36,674 nt of DNA, taken from NCBI GenBank assembly GCA_910585995.1, contig CAJUGG010000092.1:1-36674 (forward strand), given 5' to 3'. A program made the position numbers and the translations under genes. Below are positions 30,472-36,674 of this stretch, one piece after another (the stretch's first letter is position 1; every line of letters starts with the position of its first letter). The stretch is from an uncultured Lachnospiraceae bacterium (GTDB lineage Bacteria > Bacillota > Clostridia > Lachnospirales > Lachnospiraceae). The notes beneath the pieces were generated by a model. The model saw only the letters and a list, made by a program, of their open reading frames with translations, did not search any database and was not told the DNA's origin.

Positions 30472-32862
30472 CTATTTATCACTTCTCTCCCGAATCGCCG
30501 CCTGCAGCATCGTGGAACTGGTGCTCTTGGTATATGGGAAAAACTCCAGCTCAGAGCCTAAGCTTCGAAGCTGTCTCTGCAGCCATACCCAATACGCTTC
30601 TCCTTCGTGGTCACTTCCTGAAAACAGGCAGCCATACCGCAGCTCTTTCCATGCATCTACTTTATTGGTATTGTGAAAATCCACCGGAATCACGCGATCC
30701 ACATAGTTACATTGTCTGACAATCTCCATCCGCTCCTCAAAAGAGATAAAAGGCGTCTTATGTTTATCCTGCTCGGTCAATTCATCAGTCAGAACTCCCG
30801 CAACCAAATAGTGACAACGCGATTTACAATTTCTCAAAAGATTCAGATGTCCGATATGAAACAGGTCAAATACCCCTGTCACATATCCCATATGATATTT
30901 CCCATCCGACATCGGATTGATCAGCTTACTGCCAAGCAATGTATCCATCTCTCTGGTAAAGATCCGGTAACTGTCTGCGCCGATTCCCATCCCTTCTAGC
31001 TGCGCCGCAATCGGTTCATAATTCCCCACGGTGATCACCACCCGAAAAGTTCCCGGCATCAGACGAAGCAGCGCTTCCGGGGACTTGATCTCGATCCCAT
31101 CCTTATGACTTCCCCATTTATCCGCAGAATTATCCACGATAAAGACGGGCGGATGCTCTTTTCCATAACGATTCAGATAATGCCCCGCCATCCGGCCAGC
31201 GCCAAAGAGGATGATCCTTCGGTCGTCTAAGTTGGAAAGTGCGTTAAAATAATCACGTTCTTCTCTGGTATCAGGCAGATCCAAGCGGCGACGATTCTCC
31301 TGTACGGTGCCAAAGAGATGCTTGACCCAAGGATAAAATCCCATATACAGATTCCGCCTTCTAAGCTCTGTCTGAAACCGCTCCTCTTCCTGTGCATAAA
31401 GATCCCACACCGCAGACAGCCCATACCTGTCTTTCATCTCTTCCAGTGAAATACGCTCCTCAATCTCTGGCGAAAACGCATAGATATCCCGCAAAGCCCG
31501 AAACAGCACATAATTGGCTGGGCAGTTTTCCCTGGTAAATTCCTGATCGTAAAACAAGATATCTCCATCCACCCAAAAACTGTTTACGGGGATCATCTCC
31601 AGATAAGCTTTCTGTAAAATAACACCCCAGTCAGCTTCCGGCGCAAGATGTCTCATACAGTTCTTTTCGAAAGATACATGTTCGGAAGAATCTAAAATAT
31701 AAGTACGAAGCTTGTCCATGCAGTCTGTGAATAATTTCACATCCTTTCGCGCGGAATCTCGCAGATATTGTGACAGGGAAGGCGTGTTGATACGTTTCAT
31801 AGAGACCTTGCCCTCTTTTTCTTCCATGAAGAGGACGGGGATTCCTCTTTGGGCAAGGGATTGGGTGTTTTTTATAAGCTCTGTGAGGCCGGCTTGGCCA
31901 TCGGGATATAAGGACTGCTTCTCTACAATACCATCCGCATAAATGTTCGTGGCAAATGCCCGGTTTCGGTCGCGCTCGGCAGAAAGGGCTGCATAGATCA
32001 CGGAATTACACGGTGTCTCTCCTGCTTCTACCAGAAAAGAATTGGTAAAACAATGCATCACTCCATTTTGCGCCAATTGCCTCACCAGCTCACATTCATA
32101 TAGAAGCCTCTCTGTTTTTTGCCCCATATAAATATGAATCCTCTCCAGCACATCCGCACCTGGACGCCAATCGTCTGTATAGATGACCTGTGCATAGTGG
32201 TGATCTGACATCGGATAATACATCTTAACATAAGGAAATCCCACGTCCTCCATCATCCGTAACAGCTCTTCCCGATCAAAACGATAAAGCCTGGAATTAT
32301 TTTCCGTTATGCCATCAAAGCGAACCTTTGTATAGGGGTCTGGCGCTCCACAGAGATATCTCACTCCCAACCGGTTTGGTACTGCAAAAAGCAATTTACC
32401 CTCTTTTTTTAACAATCCCCGGACTTCCTTTAGAACTCTGGCATACGAAGAAGCGTCTGAATATTCATCAATCTGTTCATCTACTGCAAGAATAATCGTA
32501 TCATATTGTTTTGTACAATTTTTACAATATTCCAGGACTGCCTGTTCTCTAATCTCGACATTTGAAAGAGCATTTTGTCTCTTCTTTGTCATAGATGCAC
32601 GATAGGGATCAGGTTCTACTATGGTTACTGCTTTGCTTCGCAGGCTTAGCATAGAAGTAAACGCCCCAAACCAACTCCCGATCTGCAAGATCTTTCCATC
32701 TTTTTCAAATGGATACCAACCCAAAAGCCCATTGGCAAGCTCACTCAAATAGAGCGCCACTTCCAGGCGCTCGTCTTCTGATATGATATTGCTAAAATCA
32801 TCCTGATATTGTGCTTCTATATAAGTACCTATCAGTTTATCTACTTTACTACGTGGTGTCAT
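30472..32862 (-). CDS. four-domain surface-glycan protein: methyltransferase, kinase-like, Rossmann, cytidylyltransferase
   Basis: 796 residues. A SAM-methyltransferase-like domain (about 40-235) has KILQIGSWFGAFTSML and VTIVEPDPY. A middle part (about 250-500) resembles sugar or lipid kinases, with EMIPVNSFWVDGDILFYDQEF where family members have N and D ligands. A Rossmann module (about 545-650) has IILFGAGRMAGHYLNRYG. The cytidylyltransferase domain (about 660-796) has GVFDLFHIGHLNLL and the TSST loop seen in glycerol-3-phosphate or phosphocholine cytidylyltransferases. It probably makes a CDP-activated alcohol or amino alcohol for decorating a surface polymer. GGGAGG precedes the ATG. Last gene of the glycan operon. 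Confidence 0.82.
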   Translation of the reverse strand: MTPRSKVDKLIGTYIEAQYQDDFSNIISEDERLEVALYLSELANGLLGWYPFEKDGKILQIGSWFGAFTSMLSLRSKAVTIVEPDPYRASMTKKRQNALSNVEIREQAVLEYCKNCTKQYDTIILAVDEQIDEYSDASSYARVLKEVRGLLKKEGKLLFAVPNRLGVRYLCGAPDPYTKVRFDGITENNSRLYRFDREELLRMMEDVGFPYVKMYYPMSDHHYAQVIYTDDWRPGADVLERIHIYMGQKTERLLYECELVRQLAQNGVMHCFTNSFLVEAGETPCNSVIYAALSAERDRNRAFATNIYADGIVEKQSLYPDGQAGLTELIKNTQSLAQRGIPVLFMEEKEGKVSMKRINTPSLSQYLRDSARKDVKLFTDCMDKLRTYILDSSEHVSFEKNCMRHLAPEADWGVILQKAYLEMIPVNSFWVDGDILFYDQEFTRENCPANYVLFRALRDIYAFSPEIEERISLEEMKDRYGLSAVWDLYAQEEERFQTELRRRNLYMGFYPWVKHLFGTVQENRRRLDLPDTREERDYFNALSNLDDRRIILFGAGRMAGHYLNRYGKEHPPVFIVDNSADKWGSHKDGIEIKSPEALLRLMPGTFRVVITVGNYEPIAAQLEGMGIGADSYRIFTREMDTLLGSKLINPMSDGKYHMGYVTGVFDLFHIGHLNLLRNCKSRCHYLVAGVLTDELTEQDKHKTPFISFEERMEIVRQCNYVDRVIPVDFHNTNKVDAWKELRYGCLFSGSDHEGEAYWVWLQRQLRSLGSELEFFPYTKSTSSTMLQAAIRERSDK

Positions 32863-32875
32863 ATTGCCTCCCTGT

Positions 32876-34243
32876 CTATTGATAAAGTTTCATAAAATAA
32901 TTTGTACACTCCATGGGCAGTAATGGTAACGTATATGTAGAAACAGATGTTTTCGGAACTCCTAACATAAAAAGTTGCTCCTCAATCTTTTTATTATGTA
33001 CACGATTTGCAACCAAAAAATGTGCTTTAGGATATTTTTTCACTGCAGCTTCTGGAGAAAGCACTGGATATCCCATGAGAGTATCTCCCCATTTTTCCTT
33101 ATTATTATCACAAAAAGCCTGAATCGTACGAACCTCATTCATTCTCATCAGGCAAAGAGCATAGGTTGCAGTCTTCCCTGCACAGAACACCACAATTTGC
33201 TCCTTCTCTGACATTTCTTTTACAAACTTTCGATAAGGTGCATATCTCGCATCTGCGCTGATCGCAATATATGCTTCACAAGCCTCTGGATTTTCTGTAA
33301 ATAACCGCATCTCAATCCAATGTTTAGGAAGCATCTCTTCCTGACGCAGCAAGCCCTGTTCTCTGTCTTTTTTAATAATCTCACGAAATTCATCCAATGC
33401 TGCCTTCGTCTCATCATCCGGCTCACAGCACCCTCTAAACGTAATATATGGCTCCAATGCCATCATCACCGTCTCACGTGCAACAAAAGAATGTATCTTT
33501 CGGTCTGTGATCTGTTCCTCTTCGATTCGTCTACGCAAATATTTACACTCTTCCAGATTATACCGCACACAGTTTGGATGATAGGTAGAAGACCCACCAT
33601 TGTCTCTGCGATATCTATAAAAAGATTTGTCCAAAAACATACCTTTGCGAAGATGAATGTCTACCAAATACCGAAATCCGCAATCCTGAAATGCCGCTCC
33701 TGGCGTCTCATTCAGGCATATCCCATACGCTCTTAAAAACGACAACTTATAAATCCCATTCCATATGTAAATGTCACTGGACAATTCTCCACTCGTAAAA
33801 TAATCTGAAGAAATCACCTGATTTACATTTGCCATGGAATACGGTAACAGATAGCGTTCTCCCTTTTCAGGGGTAACAAATACATCAAATCCCGCTTTCA
33901 CAAAGTCCAGATCATGTTCCACAGCTACCTGATATAGCTCTTGATACATCTTCTCATCAATATAATCATCTGTCTCAACAATTCCCAGATATTCTCCTTT
34001 TGCTGTACGAATCCCCAGATTAATCTGATATCCATAACTTTTCTTATCGGATCGTATCAGCTTAATTCGTGCATCTCTTTCTGCATACTTTTGCAAAATC
34101 TCAAATGTCCCGTCTGTAGAGCCTGCATCAATACAGATTATTTCCAGCTCTTGTAATGTCTGTCCTATAATACTGTCCATACATTCTTTTATATAATCAG
34201 CCACATTTAACGATGGCACAATCACTGATACTTTGATATCCAT
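32876..34243 (-). CDS. GT2 glycosyltransferase with Rossmann C-terminal module
   Basis: 455 residues. The GT-A fold starts KVSVIVPSLNVADYIKECMDS, with DAGSTDGT (nucleotide binding) and the ETDDY metal site near residue 92. The middle is helical, and the last 90 residues form the Rossmann module (IVVFCAGKTATYALCL, CDNNKEKWGD). No membrane segments, so it acts in the cytoplasm on a sugar or polymer precursor. It is similar throughout to the next gene, with a 36-base gap. AT-richer than the housekeeping part. Confidence 0.9.
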   Translation of the reverse strand: MDIKVSVIVPSLNVADYIKECMDSIIGQTLQELEIICIDAGSTDGTFEILQKYAERDARIKLIRSDKKSYGYQINLGIRTAKGEYLGIVETDDYIDEKMYQELYQVAVEHDLDFVKAGFDVFVTPEKGERYLLPYSMANVNQVISSDYFTSGELSSDIYIWNGIYKLSFLRAYGICLNETPGAAFQDCGFRYLVDIHLRKGMFLDKSFYRYRRDNGGSSTYHPNCVRYNLEECKYLRRRIEEEQITDRKIHSFVARETVMMALEPYITFRGCCEPDDETKAALDEFREIIKKDREQGLLRQEEMLPKHWIEMRLFTENPEACEAYIAISADARYAPYRKFVKEMSEKEQIVVFCAGKTATYALCLMRMNEVRTIQAFCDNNKEKWGDTLMGYPVLSPEAAVKKYPKAHFLVANRVHNKKIEEQLFMLGVPKTSVSTYTLPLLPMECTNYFMKLYQ

Positions 34244-34279
34244 TTTGCCGCTTATCGTTCCCTTCCTATTTTTAGAAAT

Positions 34280-35617
34280 TCATAAAATTCCTTCTGGAAT
34301 CTGCTCTATGATTCTGTCTGATTTTATTCCCATCTCAAGCAACTGATTGCGTACCTGCTCCCACCCATTTTTCATAGAAAGCAGAATTATCTCTTCTTTT
34401 ATATCATATGGCGAAATAATTGGAAAACCAAATTTTTTTTCTCCATACAGTGCAGTATTATTATCACAAAAAGACGAGATCCTGATCTTATGCCGATCAC
34501 AAAACAGCATCAGCCGTTCTCCACGTATTCCACAGCCAAATATAACTACAGGTTCCCCTTTTATCAATTTAGAAAATCTCTGTACAAGATCTCTTTCCCC
34601 TTGTACTTTCTCCATCACTAACCTGACATAAGATTCTGGCGATTCTAACAAAAGTAAGAATTTCTTCCATAATTCTCCGCCATACATATTCTCTTTCAAA
34701 TAACCACAATCCATCGCATATAACATTTGCTCCCGAAACCACAGATATGGTATGCTAAGTCTTGTATCTTGCCAGTCACCATTCAACTTTGTTAAAATTT
34801 GCTCATACTTGCTAATGAAAGAAATACTCATGGTAAAAAAATAATAATCCTTGTGTATCTCTTTTAACATCTGATCTAATTTTAACTCTTCATTTATCCA
34901 GCAGAATTCTTCCATATAGCATTGCAGACCATTCAGCCCGTGAGAAGAAGCCTCCTCTCTGTCTTGTCTGTACCGGTAAAAGCTCTGGTCAATATAGACT
35001 GCCTTCTTCGCATAAGTCTTTACCTGTTGTAAAAACCCCATATCCTGAAATGCTGCTCCTGGTGATTCATGAAGTCTTATGTGGTTGTCATCTAAAAACT
35101 TTCGATTATAGATACCTCTCCACAATACATAATCCGTAGATCTTAACGTAGCAATCTGATCCGAATCAAGTATCTTTCCATACCATTCCTGCATATCAGG
35201 TGCAAATAGATGATGTCTCGTAAAATAATATGCTCCGCTCTGAAGCTGATAAAACATATCAAAATCAGCAGCAGCATAATCCAACTGTTTATCCTTGGCA
35301 TATTCATACAGGCAATGGTACATATCTGGTGCAATCCAGTCATCTGTCTCTAAAACAGCAATATATTCGCCGGAAGCATAATTCAGTCCCATATTCACCT
35401 GTCTGCCATAGCTTCTGATATCGCTGTGCAAAAGAATGATTCGGGAATCCTTCTCTGCATATTTATTCAGTATCTCTCTTGTCCCATCTGTAGAACCTGC
35501 ATCCACACAGATAATCTCCAGATCCGGCATGGACTGATGAATCACACTGTCCATACATTCTCTGATATAATTTGCCACATTTAAAGATGGTAATATCACC
35601 GATACCTTTGCATTCAT
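34280..35617 (-). CDS. GT2 glycosyltransferase with Rossmann C-terminal module
   Basis: 445 residues from ATG 35,617. The GT-A domain has KVSVILPSLNVANYIRECMDS, DAGSTDGT and the metal site ETDDW. The C-terminal module has VVIFGCGIRGERLML and CDNNTALYG. It is a paralogue of the adjacent GT2. A GTG 9 bases upstream (35,626) could also serve. The gene overlaps the GT4 gene's end by a few bases, so the operon is tightly coupled. Donor and acceptor are unknown. Confidence 0.9.
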   Translation of the reverse strand: MNAKVSVILPSLNVANYIRECMDSVIHQSMPDLEIICVDAGSTDGTREILNKYAEKDSRIILLHSDIRSYGRQVNMGLNYASGEYIAVLETDDWIAPDMYHCLYEYAKDKQLDYAAADFDMFYQLQSGAYYFTRHHLFAPDMQEWYGKILDSDQIATLRSTDYVLWRGIYNRKFLDDNHIRLHESPGAAFQDMGFLQQVKTYAKKAVYIDQSFYRYRQDREEASSHGLNGLQCYMEEFCWINEELKLDQMLKEIHKDYYFFTMSISFISKYEQILTKLNGDWQDTRLSIPYLWFREQMLYAMDCGYLKENMYGGELWKKFLLLLESPESYVRLVMEKVQGERDLVQRFSKLIKGEPVVIFGCGIRGERLMLFCDRHKIRISSFCDNNTALYGEKKFGFPIISPYDIKEEIILLSMKNGWEQVRNQLLEMGIKSDRIIEQIPEGIL

Positions 35618-36674
35618 TCCTGCCACACCTTTTTGATTAAATCATCCCAAAATCTGGCCTGATCCGCATTTTTTTGCCGTTCATAGATGGTATTGTGGGC
35701 GCGTTGTCCCATCTGTTTTAATTCTTTCCGGTTGTGATACAAATCATATATCCTGTCCGCCATTGTATCTATATCACCCACATCTACGATATAGCCATTG
35801 TATCCATCGGTCACATCATCTCTCGCCCCGGAGACATCTGTGATCACGGGGACAGCACCTTCAGCCATAGCTTCTGATTGGGAGATGCTGTGTCCTTCTA
35901 ATTCAGAACAGGCAACCATAATATCTTGCTTATTCCAGAAAGCAGGTATTTCTTTTCGGTCTATATATCCCTTTAAAATGATATATTTTTGAAGATTCTT
36001 ATCTTGAATCATCTGCTGCAAAGTTTCACTGTAATCTCCTGTACCTGCAATATTTAGTTGAAAATCAACATTTCTATCCAGAAGTTTTTCAGCCAATATA
36101 ACTAATAAATCTGCTCTTTTTGATATAGTTGTCACTCTGCCCGCATATCCGATCTGTAAACATCTGTCAGCATCATTCCACGCTTTATCCAAATTCTCAT
36201 TACAGCATATTTGCCATTCCAAACGTCCAATCTGTTCAGGTCTTACTCCACATAATATAAGCTTCTTTTCCATACGCGAACTAATCACCAGATACTGATC
36301 CACAAACTCCTGCCATAAACCATACGTTTCATAGTAGACTGGATCATCACTATGTTGTACTGCTATGATTCGAATCTGATTAGGATACAACTGCTTCACC
36401 ATGCAGGCAGACCAGAATGTATAATGTGGAAAATTACACATAATTGTACATGGAAGATATTCTACAATCTTTTGAACACATATTCTGATTCTGTCTTTTT
36501 CTTCATCAACTCCATCATATTGAAGCATCTGAACAGGATAGGTATCATCTTTAACAATCGGATTTGCAAAATCAGTTGTCAAGTATATACCCGGATAACC
36601 CAGAGCATTTAATTTTTTTGCCAAATCATAGCTCCAGACTTCCACTCCCCCCAAAGTCAGACCATTTTGTAAAT
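35614..36674 (-). CDS. GT4 glycosyltransferase, N-terminus beyond the window
   Basis: At least 353 residues. The frame stays open to the window edge (LQNGLTLGGVEVWSYDLAKKL), so the start lies to the right. The GT-B fold C-terminal half shows IGYAGRVTTISKRADLLV, then the E-x7-E-type donor site ELEGHSISQSEAMAEGAVPVI, typical of GT4. SDVSGARDD-like and GYNGYIVDVGD segments follow. It likely adds a sugar from a nucleotide donor during surface polymer synthesis. First visible gene of the operon. Confidence 0.9.
   Translation of the reverse strand, partial: LQNGLTLGGVEVWSYDLAKKLNALGYPGIYLTTDFANPIVKDDTYPVQMLQYDGVDEEKDRIRICVQKIVEYLPCTIMCNFPHYTFWSACMVKQLYPNQIRIIAVQHSDDPVYYETYGLWQEFVDQYLVISSRMEKKLILCGVRPEQIGRLEWQICCNENLDKAWNDADRCLQIGYAGRVTTISKRADLLVILAEKLLDRNVDFQLNIAGTGDYSETLQQMIQDKNLQKYIILKGYIDRKEIPAFWNKQDIMVACSELEGHSISQSEAMAEGAVPVITDVSGARDDVTDGYNGYIVDVGDIDTMADRIYDLYHNRKELKQMGQRAHNTIYERQKNADQARFWDDLIKKVWQE

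Overview
The window looks like chromosome of an anaerobic Firmicute, most likely a member of the Lachnospiraceae (class Clostridia). The evidence is the conserved IreB-RuvX-DUF1292-Fur-RNase J-YlbF-MltG-like-TrmR-U32 gene order, an acetyl-type MetA, a DUF5685 gene, a PDDEXK_9-type ATPase and surface-glycan genes with Rossmann C-terminal modules. Shine-Dalgarno sites are strong and almost everything lies on the minus strand. No rRNA, tRNA, CRISPR array or insertion sequence was seen.

Left edge (1-1,250). A 247-bp segment is bounded by a perfect 23-bp inverted repeat and carries an outward promoter and a terminator-like hairpin. It abuts a tyrosine recombinase gene with all catalytic residues. 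This is the layout of a phase-variable invertible promoter, and the gene it switches lies left of the window. A terminator at 1,181-1,222 separates the recombinase from the next operon.

1,249-9,599. A long leftward run of housekeeping genes covers tRNA modification (MtaB, TrhP-like U32, TrmR), RNA decay (RNase J, YlbF), Fur, RuvX and IreB. It ends in a decayed toxin-antitoxin pair: a YoeB gene with a one-base frameshift and a RelB/DinJ-like antitoxin without its DNA-binding N-terminus. Between mtaB and a rightward HPr-like gene lie 40-bp pyrimidine-rich tandem repeats and a 228-bp near-palindrome.

10,112-17,664. A leftward operon encodes HAD phosphatase, PrmA, RsmE, cysteine desulfurase and ThiI. 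A divergent rightward operon encodes MetA, a zinc-ribbon membrane protein and a small protein.

17,631-24,112. A leftward group encodes a bPH-like membrane protein, patatin phospholipase, zinc-ribbon membrane protein, DUF5685 protein, J-domain protein, a VanY-type carboxypeptidase with a long Ala/Gln/Glu repeat, and a small protein. IlvE lies upstream with its own strong promoter.

24,229-30,125. Five tightly spaced or overlapping leftward genes form one unit. They encode an AAA-ATPase/PD-(D/E)XK protein, two xylose-isomerase-like TIM barrels (one with lost metal ligands and an added Rossmann module), an AAA ATPase with an SMC/OLD-type head, and a putative PD-(D/E)XK partner. The last pair is AT-rich and looks like a defence-type module.

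30,472-36,674. A surface-glycan operon holds a GT4 gene cut by the window edge, two GT2 glycosyltransferases, and a 796-residue protein joining methyltransferase, kinase-like, Rossmann and cytidylyltransferase domains. The same Rossmann module recurs in four proteins of the window.

The most novel signal is a family of about 100-nt structured elements at 7,106-7,210, 19,109-19,411 (three tandem copies) and 22,766-23,031 (two copies and a shrunken third). They share end boxes, an asymmetric bulge and a small apical hairpin. The stem sequences differ between loci yet stay self-complementary. Most imperfect pairs become G-U only on the minus strand, which is the coding strand of the neighbouring genes. 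This suggests an RNA structure rather than only a DNA palindrome.
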